A stretch of 64,000 nt of DNA from Anniella stebbinsi (lineage: Eukaryota > Chordata > Lepidosauria > Squamata > Anniellidae): positions 277,520,310-277,584,309 of the forward strand of contig JARDYH010000002.1 in NCBI GenBank assembly GCA_029215795.1, read 5' to 3'. The notes under the pieces were generated by a model that was not told where the DNA came from, ran no database searches, and saw only the letters and a program-made list of their open reading frames with translations. The stretch's first letter is position 1; each line of letters starts with the position of its first letter. This document shows, one piece after another, positions 1 through 10,690 of this stretch. The translations under genes were made by a program, and so were the position numbers.

Positions 1-769
1 ATCGGCAAAATAACATACTGTGAGTTGTGTGTCGTTGTCCCCCAATGACACAATAATCAACACAATGGACGGTTGATTCTCCCACCCCACCCCATTGATT
101 ATTGTGTCGTCCAAACCAGGCCCTTCTCTTTTTCTTCCTCTGACCATATGTTGAACTTTATAATCTCCTGGTTTGCTGAGAAACTTCCTGACCTCTATAT
201 TCTAAACATTTGACCTAAACTATTAACCTTTTCGCTAAAACTGACTGCCAACACACAGAGAAAAAGGATTTAACCTCATAATATCCTAAGACCGAACTAT
301 TTTTTTTTAAAAAAAGTTGTTAGTTTATTGCAAAGTTTAAATGTAAGACTTCTTTGGGACCCTAACTGGGCCAAAAGATGACTCATAAATTCATACATAA
401 ATAAAATAAATACAAAAAAATACCAAAATCGGGGACAGTTCTGTTACTTCATAAAAACGATTATCAGTCTAACTATAATAGATTTCCCAATGTTTTCTGA
501 GAACTGTTGCTTGGTGAGGGTGCCAAGATTTTTCTGTTAGCCCTCGTATCCCACTCCCTGCCCTATAATTTGTAGGCTTCCTTGGCGAGCCCTGGAAATC
601 TTAAAGTAAATGGCTGTGTCCAAAGAACTGTTAAGCCAGTTTAACCTTAATTCTGTACATGTCTACTGATATGTAAGTCCCATGGAAAACAATGGAACTT
701 ACTCCGAGGTAAATGGGGATAGGCTTTCAGCTTGAGTCTAGTATAGATATACAATATCTATACTACATC
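1..769. other. Unrecognised AT-rich sequence
   Basis: I see no coding signal. Around 655-735 there is a half copy of a small repeat built on 'aagtccca..ggaacttac', related to repeats near 40.66, 49.15 and 61.05 kb. A short inverted repeat, AGTATAGATAT and its complement, sits near 739-764. Confidence 0.5.
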
Positions 770-980
770 ACTTTGTAGATGGATTAGGGGTAGTTGTCTG
801 TCAGAAATTTCAGAAAGTTAGATCCAGGCATTTGGTGGCTACGATTTTTTTAGATTAAAAGTTATAAAAGTTTTTCCACAGAGGCTTGGGCTGTCAATTG
901 CACCCCCTCCCCCGCCTCCCCCTCCCTTTTTTATCTGTCAAAACTCGGAGCTTTGACTACCCCTAATCCATCTACAAAGT
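770..980. repeat. Perfect 25-bp inverted repeat flanking a ~160-bp loop
   Basis: Bases 770-794 (ACTTTGTAGATGG...) are the exact reverse complement of 956-980. The loop contains a diverged, inverted version of the tandem monomer found just downstream (GAAATTTCAG near 803). This suggests the two sides belong to one foldback-type element. No transposase ORF is visible. Confidence 0.75.
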
Positions 981-1820
981 GAGCAACTTTCAAACTTCTA
1001 ACTTTTAAAATAAAAAAGTTATAGGCATTTCTTTCCTCATTGTTTCAAAAATTAATTGCCACACAAGGCAAGCACCTATGTTTCTGAAATTTCACACACA
1101 TATCAAGCCAAGTGTTACCTGTAATGTGCCCAAGTTTCCTGTTTGTATCTTTAAAAATAAAAAATGGGAGGCGTAACTGTATTTACCCCACTACTACCCA
1201 TTTTTCTAAATGTAATTGCCACACAAGGCAAGCACCTATGTTTCTGAAATTTCACACACATAGGTCCCAAGGTACCACCTACAATGTGGCAAAGTTTCAT
1301 GTGTGTAACTTTAAAAATGACAAAGTTATAGGTGTTTCTTTCCTCATTGTTTCAAAAATTAATTGCCACACAAGGCAAGCACCTATGTTTCTGAAATTTC
1401 ACACACGTATCAAGCCAAGTGTTACCTGTAATGTGCCCAAGTTTCCTGTTTTATCTTTAAAAATAAAAAATGGGAGGCATAACTGTATTTACCCCACTAC
1501 TACCCATTTTTCTAAAATTAATTGCCACACAAGGCAAGCACCTATGTTTCTGAAATTTCACACACATAGGTCCCAAGGTACCACCTACAATGTGGCAAAG
1601 TTTCATGTGTGTAACTTTAAAAATGAAAACGTTATAGGCATTCCTGGTTATTTATTAGAAAATTAATTGCCACAAAACGCATGTACCAATCTTTCTGAAA
1701 TTTCTCACAGATAACTATCCCCAACCAGTCTACAATGTGCCCAAGTTTCATCCCTCTAGCCTTAAAAATGAAAAGTTATAGGCGTTTTTGTAAAACAATA
1801 CTTTGCTATGGGAAAAAGCA
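981..1820. repeat. Dimeric tandem repeat, ~150-bp monomers (satellite-like)
   Basis: A monomer beginning AATTGCCACACAAGGC recurs at 1051, 1211, 1358, 1517 and, diverged, at 1662. Spacings alternate 160, 147, 159 and 145 bp, giving a ~305-bp two-monomer unit: the A type carries GTTACCTGTAATGTGCC and the B type carries GGTACCACCTACAATG. A 184-codon open frame crosses it only because the repeat lacks stops in one frame. A related stretch (near 59,985-60,030) also precedes a transposon end, so I read this as the interior of a DNA transposon rather than a centromeric satellite. Confidence 0.8.
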
Positions 1821-1974
1821 TTCAAAATGGCGTTCGATCCGCCGATCCGATCCAATCCGGATCGGACCTCGGCGGATCGGATCGGATCGGAGGGTTGGTC
1901 GGATCGGATTTTTCCAATTTTGGGGCGGATCCAATTCAGATCGTGGATCGGATCCGATCCGATGCACACCCCTA
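1821..1974. mobile_element. GATCGG-rich subterminal array and right end of a hAT-like element
   Basis: About 140 bp consist of overlapping GATCGGATC/GATCCGATC words on both strands and end in GATGCACACCCCTA at 1974. Other elements in the window end in GATACACATCCCTA after ATCG-rich arrays (5766 and 60180), so this is a related right end. The matching left terminus was not found. Confidence 0.55.
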
Positions 1975-2354
1975 CTAATTATGTATCCCCCTTTGACCCA
2001 TGTATTGTGTCTCAGCCAATAAATACAAAAGCAACCCGCAGCAACTAAGCTGAAGAGAAACAGAAGCAAATCTCAGGATGAATAGTATACATATTGCTGG
2101 ATAATGTATTCATTCTGCCTGTGGTGGAATTGCTCTGAAATGGACCAGAAACTCACTTGCATCCTGCTTGTTTGGCTCTGTTATTGAAAGATTTCTGAGA
2201 TGTTGTGGGCCATGCAAACATGATGATGTGGCATGCTCATCATGCCTCCTCAGTGGGGTACAGTTCTGCAGATGTGCAATACAACTGGGCCCTAAGATCT
2301 TTTATTTTCTTTTTCTTTGGATCATTTCAAATGAATGAGGGCAAAGGAACATCC
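1975..2354. other. Unrecognised spacer
   Basis: No gene or known repeat recognised. Short open frames here do not resemble any protein I know. Confidence 0.4.
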
Positions 2355-2488
2355 CTGGACCGATCTAAACCAGAAGGATACAACACTTTGAAAATGTTTT
2401 GAAAACTGTATATGGAGTGTGTCCTGGGCCCCAACAGTTATCACTACTATTATAAACTGTTTTAAAGCAGTAGTGTAGATCCTGCCCA
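2355..2488. mobile_element. Small palindromic MITE (GATCTACAC family), copy 1
   Basis: The ends are inverted complements (GATCTAAACCAG at the left, GTGTAGATCCTGCCC at the right). The centre is the family signature GTGTCCTGGGCCCCAACAG. Related copies lie near 21.8, 31.2, 31.3, 31.6, 42.8 and 60.5 kb. It is non-coding and ~130 bp long. The superfamily is not determined because I see no convincing target duplication. Confidence 0.7.
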
Positions 2489-3151
2489 AGTAACATACCT
2501 GGCTAAACAAACCAAAATCCTAGCATTCCCCACAGCCACTTAAAAATGAACATTTGAACTTCCTCAGTAGGGATGTGCATGCCCAACAATATCGGATCAT
2601 TATCGAAATTTCGGACCAAATAAATTATCGTCTCTGATAATATCATAGGTGACCCATATCGTATCATATCATATTTCCAATAAGTATCAGAAATCCGATA
2701 TTATATCGTTTCTCCATTTTGCCCTAGAGAGTTGATTTTTGAGTCAGAGAAAGGCCTAAAACTTCTTAATTTTCCAAGTTACAGGTTTGAAACTTGGTCA
2801 CAGTGCAGACTGGGTGTTGCCAGTCTTGTGTGCCAAATTTTATTACTCGGAAGTAAGCTTTCAAATATGTGGCTGAAATGTAGTCCTTTTTCAAGAGACA
2901 TCGTCCAGTACTCATGGGCATCTCACAGACGGCCTTGAGGGGACTCATCTGTGCCCAATTTCAGATGCACAGCTGCAGGCGTTACTAAGCTCTCAACAAG
3001 ATATGCACTGTTTCCGGTAATGCACTCTATGCTGTTGCTGCTAAGACTTATAGGTATATTATGAATACAATGAACTTTCAAAACCTGTAGATAAACCTAG
3101 GCAGTGCCTTCCATATGTAGTCATAAAAGTAAAATGTGTTAATCAGAAGAT

Positions 3152-3566
3152 GGTGAACTGCTGCTGCCTTGTCTCATTGATTAGGCCATGCATGTCTACA
3201 AATTAAAAGGATTGGGGGGTAGGGGAATAGCACGGGTGTTACATTTATTTTAGAGCCAGCCTTAGCAGGCAGGGCCTCATTGAGCCAGGAGATACCCCAG
3301 AAGTGTGGAAACCTGGAGGATCCCACTAGTGCCTATGTGTGGCACAGTGAGTGGATGAATTGCATTCCACCGCAGTAGCAGAATTGCTGCTGCCTTGTCT
3401 CATTGATTAGGCCACGCATGTCTAAGTACAAATGAAATAATAAAAGGATTGGAGGGTAGGGGAATAACATGGGCGTTACAGTTATATTTATTTTAGCCAG
3501 CCTTAGCAGGCAGGGCCTCATTGGGCCAGGAGATACCCCAGGTAGTGAGGAAACCTGGAGGATCCT
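3152..3566. repeat. Tandem duplication, period ~230 bp
   Basis: Both 3152-3326 and 3381-3566 contain GCTGCTGCCTTGTCTCATTG followed by AAAGGATTGG, then AGCCAGCCTTAGCAGGCAGG, and end in AACCTGGAGGATCC. The copies differ by substitutions and small indels, so the duplication is not recent. It lies inside the 2568-5766 element. Confidence 0.85.
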
Positions 3567-3702
3567 ATCAAAACAAACCTCACGCACCACCTTGACCTCA
3601 TCATGCTTGAAAATTAAAATGACCCAGTCTGCCCATCATCCCCATGCAGGCAGGTGGGCAGTTCTTCATGCCAGAGCTACACCCATTTGCTGGAGCAGTG
3701 AC

Positions 3703-3970
3703 AAATAAAAGTCACGTTCGGGGTAGGCACTTTGCCAAATAAAAGTCACGTTCGGGGTAGGCACTTTGCCAAATAAAAGTCACGTTTGGGGTAGGCACTT
3801 TGCCAAATAAAAGTCACGTTCGGGGTAGGCATTTTGCCAAATTAATATAAGTCACGTTCAGGGTAGAGGTAGGCACTTTGCCAAATTAATATAAGTCACG
3901 TTCAGGGTACAGATAGGCACTTTGCCAAATTAATATAAGTCACATTCAGAGTAGAGGTAGATACATTGCC
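3703..3970. repeat. Minisatellite: four 34-bp then three 44-bp units
   Basis: Units of 34 bp (AAATAAAAGTCACGTTCGGG...TTTGCC) run at 3703-3838. Three 44-bp units follow at 3839-3970. The longer units carry extra bases in two places (AATTAATAT near the start and GTAGAG/GTACAG in the middle). All units share AAGTCACGTT and CACTTTGCC. There are no spacers, so it is an ordinary tandem repeat. Confidence 0.92.
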
Positions 3971-4262
3971 TAGACCAGAGTCTCAAAAAAAAAAAAAAAA
4001 AAGGAAATGTGTGAGGGGGATGCTTCTGCAGTCCCTCAGTAACAGACTCCATGACCCAGGGACATAGTGACGAAAAATAATAATACAGGAATCTCTCAAT
4101 TCAAGGCTCCCTATAGCAGTCCCTCCAGACTGAAAACATTGGCTGGAGCAGTGTCTTTCAAAAAGAAATAAAATGTGTGAGAGGGAGAGACAGCCACCCC
4201 AGAACTGCCCCCAGCAGCAACAGCATCTCTCCTAGAGCCAGAGCCACCTTGCCCAAGGCACA
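3971..4262. other. Interior of the hAT-like element, with an A tract
   Basis: An 18-base A run sits at 3986-4003. Partly repeated words (AATGTGTGAG with GGGA) occur at 4007 and 4170. Nothing is recognisably coding. Confidence 0.4.
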
Positions 4263-4597
4263 CCTTAGAGTAGGGTGACCAGTTAAAATCCAGGTCAGGG
4301 CTCATGTAACTTAACAGTTGTAGAGAAAAGGGAATTTCAGCCAGTGTCATTTGTATGCAATTAGTTCCTGGTGAAATTCCCTCTTCATCGCAACAGTTAA
4401 AGGTGCATGCACTATACTAGAGTGACCATATACAAAAGAAGGCAGGGCCCCTGCAACTTTAACTGTTGTGATGAAGAGGGAATTTCACCAGGAACTAATT
4501 GCATACAAATGACACTTGCTGAAATTCCCTTTTCTCTACAACTGTTAAAGTTATATGAGCCCTGACCTGGATTTTATCTGGTCACCCTACCTTAGAG
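4263..4597. mobile_element. Foldback MITE 'TAGGGTGACC', copy 1 (hAT-type)
   Basis: The element is 319 bp (4271-4589), from TAGGGTGACCAG to CTGGTCACCCTA, between perfect 8-bp duplications CCTTAGAG (4263-4270 and 4590-4597). It is almost one long palindrome. Each half is itself palindromic around GCAATTAGTTCCTGG. It is non-coding and inserted inside the 2568-5766 element, so it is younger than that element. Confidence 0.93.
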
Positions 4598-4703
4598 CCG
4601 CGTTTCATACTGGTACAAAGTGATTGAAAATGAAATTATTATTTATATGAATAACAATCCTTTGCAAACAGTTTGTGTGCTGCTTTGACCAGAGATTGTG
4701 TAG

Positions 4704-5039
4704 TGTTATCCTAGGCTGACCATATGAAAAGGAGGACAGGGTTCATGTAACTTTAACAGTTGTAGAGAAAAGAGAATTTCAGCCGGCGTCATTTGTATGC
4801 AATTTGTATCTGGTGAAATTCCCTCTTCATTACAACAGTTAAAGTTGCAGGGGCCCTGGCTTCTTTTGTATATGGTCACTCTAGTATAGTGCATGCAACT
4901 TTAATTGCTGTGATGAAGAGGGGATTTCACCAGGTACTAATTGCATACAAATGATGCCGGCTGAAATTCCCTTTTCTCTGCAACTGTTAAAGTTACATGA
5001 GCCCTGTCCTCCTTTTCATATGGTCAGCCTAGTTATCCT
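4704..5039. mobile_element. Foldback MITE, copy 2 (TAGGCTGACCATATG ends)
   Basis: The element is 320 bp (4712-5031) with ends TAGGCTGACCATATG and CATATGGTCAGCCTA. The flanking duplication is GTTATCC, 7 bp, or 8 bp with a one-base slip. The core matches copy 1, but the outer ~25 bp belong to a different terminal subtype (AAAAGGAGGACAGGG rather than AAATCCAGGTCAGGG). Confidence 0.9.
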
Positions 5040-5600
5040 GTGTAGCAGGCTACAGGACACTCCAGCACACTCACAGTCAATCAAGCAAACACACACACCC
5101 AGAGAGAGAGAGAGGGAGGGAGAGAAATATAATTTTTTAATATATATATTTTGTTTTTTTAAAGAAAGTTAAACATGGAAGAGGACAAAACACACTCCCT
5201 CAGTCACAGTACCCCCACTCATGCTATACTAACCCTTCAATCAAACCAACCAGGAAACATATAAAAAATTAAAAATTATAACTGAAACACACAAGCAACG
5301 AACAGCCAAACGAACCTGAGACACAAAGATGCAAGACTACAATGAATCTCTAACAATTCGTCACCAAGTAACTATAAGACCCAGGAGCCAGGACAGAGCT
5401 CCAACAAAATCCACCCTTCTCCCCTCAACGCCTAACTCCCAACAGAACTGGAACACCAAGTGTGGGGGTTTTATGTGGGGATATCCTTAGCCCTCCTCCA
5501 ACATTGTGATTGGAGCCTGCTGGAATCCTTGGTGCACGATTGGTCACTGTCTCATCAAGCACACCCCACCTTCTAGCTCCGTCCATGTGGTGGCAAAAGA
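5040..5600. other. Right interior of the hAT-like element
   Basis: A short AG-rich tract occurs at 5101-5121, followed by A-rich sequence and an unclassified stretch. No coding signal. Confidence 0.4.
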
Positions 5601-5843
5601 GAAAGAGACTTCCGATAAAACGATAAAATACGATAATTATCGTAGGATTTTTTATCGTCTCCGATATCGTAGGCTTCCCTATCATATTGTTATTGTTAAT
5701 CGTATGCTTGATAAAGAGCGTATTGTATTGTTATTGTACATTTTAACGATACGATACACATCCCTACTCCTCAGACCAGAATAAAGTGGGTAGATGGGTA
5801 AATTTGGCTTTATGTGACATTTCTGAATGATAACCTGAAAAGC

Positions 5844-6127
5844 TAGGGTGACCATATGAAAAGGAGGACAGGGCTCCTGTAGCTTTAACAGTTGCATAGA
5901 AAAGGGAATTTCAGCAGGTGTCATTTGTCTTCATCACAACAGTTAAAGCTGCAGGAGCTATGCTAGAATGAACAGATACAAAAGAGGGCAGGGCTCCTGC
6001 AGCTTTAACTGTTGTGGTGAAGAGGGAATTTCACCAGGTGCTGCAGGCATACAAATGACACCTGCTGAAATTCCCTTTTCTATGTAACTGTTAAAGATAT
6101 AGGAGCCCTTTTCTCCTTTTCATGTGG
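5844..6127. mobile_element. Foldback MITE, copy 3 (degenerate, right end lost)
   Basis: It begins TAGGGTGACCATATG and keeps both arms (CTTTAACAGTTG..., AGGGAATTTCACCAGG). The right end stops at TTTTCATGTGG, where LTR-like sequence takes over, so the terminal GTCAGCCTA is missing. No target duplication is visible. The internal deletions differ from the other copies. Confidence 0.8.
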
Positions 6128-7205
6128 CTGGGAGGCCTTGCAGGTTGTAGGTAGATTTAATTAGAATTGGATTGGAGCGTCGGAATCTGAGCAGGCTTAT
6201 CTCTGTCTGGCTTCTCAGGGAAGTATAGAAGGGAGTAGTTTCGTCATCATCCCTTCTCTTGGCCATGGGGCCGTAAGTCTTCTGTGGGAAACTGATAGAG
6301 TGTTTAGAAAGGTGGTAGGGGGGCTTGTTGAAGGAGTCACTCAGATTGTGGCATCGTATTGGTGGGCTGAGCAGTGTTGCCCTGTTTAGACACAGGCCTT
6401 GTATGTCAAGTGGTTTTGAATAGGCCCATCCCTCCCATTATAAACTGGAGCAAAGGCAAGGAGTGTTTGGATTAGCTTTCGACTCATGGCCTGAAATCCC
6501 TCCCTATTTGGATCCATCACTGTTTGGGACTTTGAAAGCACTCTGCACATGGACTCTCTCCTTTTTGGACATTGAATTTCTAAGGACTTTGCCATGAAAA
6601 ATACTGTGAGGCTTTTCATAGACTTGAACTCTTGTTTGTTGTGGATTGTGTGTGCTTCTTCATCAACTGCTCAGTGTAAGGGTAGACTGGGATTGATTTT
6701 TATTGTTGGACTTTTTCTCTGCAGACTCATGTGGCAGGGAGTTCCCTGTACTAAAGCAGCAGCATGGGAGTTCTCGTGCCTGAGATTTTTACCCACCCCG
6801 TGATCTTGTTTAGGCTTTGGCCATGGTCCCTGAGTTACCAATGTGTGGACTAGCTCTCTTGGATGGTTATTTTAAGCCTTTCAAGAATTCCCCATTGTGT
6901 TTGCCTAAAGGATCGTATCAGGAACCTTTCCCCTTCCTTGGTTGGGTTTGGAACCTGTTTTGGGAACCGTTGAGATGGCAACTGGGAAACCAGGTTGTTA
7001 TTGTAGTGAGTAGCATTTTGACTGTACATTATCTTGGAGCCTAAAGCTTTCTGGCCATCAATCAGTTTTAAGTATTTTTGAAGTGTGTAACCATTAAGCT
7101 TTTCACCGTAAGGTTTCCCTGAATAAAAGAAGCCTCACTGATGTGAGTGTCCCGTGTCAGTTTGCCAGCATGTGTGAATGCCGGAGGGAACGGGGACACA
7201 CAACA
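6128..7205 (+). mobile_element. LTR of a retrovirus-like element, 5'-clipped copy
   Basis: Roughly 1 kb aligns along its length with the solo LTR at 14252-15250. Shared blocks include CACTCAGATTGT, TTTGAATAGGCC, TACTGTGAGGCTTTTCAT, AGGATCGTATCAGGAA and GTCAGTTTGCCAGCA. A TATA-like ATTATAAACTGG lies near 6437 and an AATAAA signal near 7122. It ends in CA at 7205. The first ~20 bp seen in the other copy are missing where the preceding MITE abuts. No internal retroviral genes remain. Family (gypsy or ERV) not determined. Confidence 0.72.
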
Positions 7206-7251
7206 ATGGTGTTGTTCCCCGCCTCGATCCGGAGGGAGAGGTGGGTAATAA

Positions 7252-7295
<44 letters not shown>
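7206..7295 (+). mobile_element. L2 3' tail with (ATT)n
   Basis: GTTGTTCCCCGCCTCGATCC, then GGGTAATAAATT, leads into an (ATT)n run at 7252-7295. This is the same tail as the longer L2 fragment ending at 25656. The LTR sits directly against its 5' side. Confidence 0.75.
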
Positions 7296-7296
<1 letters not shown>

Positions 7297-8449
7297 GTGG
7301 ACTGCTGTGTCCAATTAACAAGGAGAGGCTAAGCAAGCTGGAAAATGCATGGACAAACCTCATTCATCTTGCAAAATTTTGCACCTGAAGCCAAAAATAA
7401 AAATGACGTACCTCTTAGCTACTGGCTGAAATCCGTTTTGTTAATGACAGAGAGAGACTGCAGGCTGGCATGGGGCCCTTCTGGAATTTGACACCCCTAG
7501 TGTAATGCTTCATATCACTTCATTCTAAGTCCAATCTTGCAGACAAAACAAAGACATGATTGGTAGATAGCTGACCACAGCTTGACCCTAGAGATTCTTA
7601 CAGAGCTTGTGACATGACCTGATATTGCCTATCAGGAGTCATATAGTATTCTTGGTGTGCTCTCTAGATCTCTCCCCAGTCAGCCACTTCCTGCTTCCCC
7701 TTCAAGGCAGCTGAAGAAGTTTGAGATACTCACAAAATCATGATGTCCAATGCCTGGCCAAATGAGGCCTGGAGAAGTGGGTCATTGTACTCCAGGTGCA
7801 TGATCAGGATTTGCAGTGTTTTCTGGTTTCCCATAAGAGTTACATTAGTTTGGACTTTGGTACTGTAATCTGATCTCATTTAAAATCCAGAATCAGATTT
7901 TGCCATTAAAATCTGGCAGTTATCTACTTTGGTTAAATGGATGAATTCATTTCACTGCAAGGTATCTACCAATATTATTAAACAAAACTTTTATTTAACA
8001 ATGTCTGCTGATCAGTACATTTATTACACCGTCTTATTTTTCTAGTATTTACATAATCCATAACAAAACTGGATTAATTATACAAAAATATCATTGAAAC
8101 TAATTCATTAAACAATAGGCATATTAAGAAATCTATCCTTAAAACTAACTAAACAAACAAGAAAAAATAATACATATATCACAATTAGAACTAATTAAAT
8201 AAGAAAACATTGCTGCATACATAAGTGTTAATTTCCATATTATAGTTTGTTTTCCAGTATTCAATAAAAGGATTCTATTCTTTCATGAATTTAGATTTCT
8301 ACAATCTCCCATCTCTCCATCTTACTATCTCATTATTTTTAATATTTTCACCATTTGCCATACTTTATTAATCCAGTCTTTCTATGTAATCATTTTTATA
8401 TTTTCCATTATCAACATTGCTTGTTGTTTGTTTGTTTGTTTGTTTTGAA
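7296..8449. other. Unrecognised AT-rich sequence
   Basis: No gene recognised. The part after about 7980 is strongly AT-rich, with many short runs resembling degraded retroelement 3' UTR. A (TTTG)n tract lies at 8427-8444. Confidence 0.4.
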
Positions 8450-8612
8450 ATGGATATTGTATTTATAACCTGTTTTATGCTCTTTATAGTTCAAAATTTT
8501 GTATATCGGTTTTTTAATGTTCAATATTTTTAATTTTTGTTACCCGCACAGAGAGCTTCGGCTATGGGGCAGTATATAAATGCAATTAATAATAATAATA
8601 ATAATAATAATT
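8450..8612 (+). mobile_element. L2 3' UTR and tail
   Basis: CAGAGAGCTTCGGCTATGGG at 8550 is the conserved L2 tail motif seen intact at 13405. It leads into an (AAT)n microsatellite at 8587-8611. The 3' UTR before it is T-rich like the other L2 copies. The coding part is absent. Confidence 0.78.
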
Positions 8613-8689
8613 GCTGTTGTTAATAAAATAAATATAATTGGTTAATGCATTTTGAATATTTGAGAATGAAAATGTTCCAACATCAGAAG

Positions 8690-8912
8690 AATATATAAAG
8701 AACCATGCTGGATCAGACCAAAGGTCCATCTTGTGCAGCATCTGTTCACACAGTAGCCGATCAGCCGCCGACATGAAACCCACAAGCAGGATGTGAGTGC
8801 AACAGCACCCTTCTGCCCATGTTCCTCAGCAACAACTGGTAGACATAGGCATACTGCCTCTGATCCTGGAGGTAGCATATAGCCATCAGGAGTAATAGCC
8901 ATTGGTAGCCTT
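8690..8912 (+). repeat. Interspersed repeat with 'GCTGGATCAGACC' head, copy 1
   Basis: Words GCTGGATCAGACCAAAGG, CAGCATCTGTTCACACAG, CCCACAAGCAGG and TATAGCCATCAGGAGTAATA occur in order. The same order recurs at 21280-21445. It is non-coding. I recognise it as a common reptile interspersed repeat but cannot assign a class. Confidence 0.6.
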
Positions 8913-10484
8913 ATCTTCCATTTTGGGGTCAGACTTTGAAGGGAAGAATTTTGGTCCTTGAATTATCATATTTTCTTACGCCAGCCCCAGAGAAGCACAT
9001 AATGCTTCAGCTGTGTGATCTGGACCCCCTCCAATTCCTGCTTATCCAGTAGAGTGGGAGAAGCATATGATGCACTGGTCTTTCCCCGCCGCCGCCAACA
9101 GATATAGCAAATGAGAAGACACCTGTTGGGGATGCTGATTTGAGAGACTTCAAGAAAGCCTACTTTCACTTTGCCTAGATCTGGTCTGCAAGGCAGTTTG
9201 TGCTCTAGAGGCATGCTCTCATTCTTGTTTATCCACAGGGGTGGCACAAACATACAATAAACTGTTTTCTTTTCCCCAATGTAAAGGATAAGAACTCAGA
9301 CAAAAAGTGTTAACAAAAAATGAGGTTCCATGATTTATTGAGAAATTAAAAATTAACAAATTAAAAATTAATCTTATATATATAATTCAGAGTCAGGAGT
9401 TAGTTGGTCATCCTGTTTTGACCGCCTTCCTGTTGACCGATTTCCACTTCATTGGAAAGCTCTTGACACACAGATTCCACAAATAACTTCGGTTTTCACT
9501 ATAATTCACAGTCAGGAGTTTATATCCATAAAACTTTTTTAAAAAAAGAATTAGGCTATCTGTTATAACAATGTACTATAAAGTTTTAATTTCAATATAA
9601 AAATCAAATATAGTTAAACAAACATAATTAATTGCAAATTGGGGGAAAACGAAATATGAACATAAAAAACTCTCTGTATACCTTTATAAACACAGGTGCA
9701 GAACAAAGTACAATGATATGCCAGTAATATACAAATCATGAAGGGATTAAGACCGCCATCACACCTAATTCCCTCCACCCCGGTTTGCCTGCACATTTTT
9801 TTACCAGAACGTCAAGCTTATGATCCCTTTCACCTGAATGGCTGCTCTTTTGCTCCTTCGCTCCTTTGCTCTTCCACTCCTCCCCTTCTCTTTCTCCCTC
9901 CAGTCAAGTCCTGTCAAATGAGTACTTCAACCTGACCGCCTTTCTGCCGGGCTAAAATGGAATGACCCTTTAGTCTGGGTCTTTGGGGGCATCGAGGGAG
10001 TATAATCCTGTTTCTGCAGAGATTCAGGCATTGTATGATTTTTTAAAAAAACACTTTTGAGTTTGGGATGCAAGGTTTGGGTTTTATATTGAGGCTTGGA
10101 GCTGGCTGTTGGGAGAGATTGCTTTTCCCTGCCAGGACCTGATGCAATCCATTCAAGCCCTCAGTTCCTTTAAAACTACACAGAGCCTTAGGGAGCATTA
10201 AATGCGCTTAGAGAAAATAATCCAGACTTTTAGCATTCTAGGGGAAGAGGTGGGGTGTCAGCAGGACAGGCATGGCGTCATGTGAGTACCGTGCTGCAAA
10301 TCCACATACTAGGCATGGCGAGAGTGCACTAAATTGCTGGTGTGATGGAGCTCTAAGAAACACCTACAGTTAAAAGTAATCTAGCCAAAGTTTAGTTAAA
10401 CCTTTCATTAGATTTGATTTTTCTCCATAAACTGTGTTCGTGGGTAACCAACTGATTAAAAATTAATTAAAAATTAATATATCA
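8913..10484. other. Unrecognised sequence
   Basis: No gene recognised. TATAATTCAGAGTCAGGAGTT near 9380 recurs near 9500 as TATAATTCACAGTCAGGAGTT. An open frame at 9738-9935 is CT-rich and unconvincing. Confidence 0.4.
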
Positions 10485-10690
10485 CTAGGTCTGGGTGGTA
10501 TCCCCTAAGAGTTCTTAAAGAACTTAAATGTGAAATTGTTAATCTTCTTACAACAATATGTAACTTGTCCCAATGATCAGCCTCTGGATCAGAGGATTGG
10601 AAAGCAGGCAATATGACATCAATTTAAAAAAAAAAGAATCTAGAGGGGACCCAGGAAATTATAGGCCAGTTAGGTTAATGTTCCTCTACA
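10485..10690 (+). pseudogene. CR1 ORF2 reverse-transcriptase fragment
   Basis: The forward translation reads GIPPRVLKELKCEIVN, then after a stop SEDWKAGNMTSI, a run of lysines and an EGTQEII-like remnant of the usual DPGNYRPVSLT. This is the N-terminal part of the CR1 reverse-transcriptase domain. It has several stops and an A-tract indel and is truncated on both sides. It is not contiguous with the larger CR1 that starts near 11.6 kb. It lies in the same orientation, so it could be displaced sequence from that copy, but I cannot show this. Confidence 0.72.

Larger units (their letters stand above)
2560..5774. mobile_element. 3.2-kb hAT-like non-autonomous element with its target duplication
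   Basis: The left terminus TAGGGATGTGCAT begins at 2568. The right terminus ATACACATCCCTA ends at 5766 and is its inverted complement at 12 of 13 positions. The flanks TTCCTCAG (2560-2567) and CTCCTCAG (5767-5774) match at 7 of 8 bases, as expected for the 8-bp duplication of hAT elements. Subterminal zones at about 2590-2710 and 5610-5760 are dense in ATATCG/CGATA words. No transposase reading frame is visible. The interior carries a 230-bp duplication, a minisatellite and two younger MITEs. Assignment to hAT is inferred from termini and duplication length. Confidence 0.72.

Noticed and set aside
1112..1666. 184-codon open frame
   Set aside because: It lies wholly in the ~150-bp tandem repeat. 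The peptide repeats with the DNA period and has no independent coding evidence.
3703..3970. Regular repeat array resembling a CRISPR
   Set aside because: Units are head to tail without unique spacers, and the context is a vertebrate transposon.
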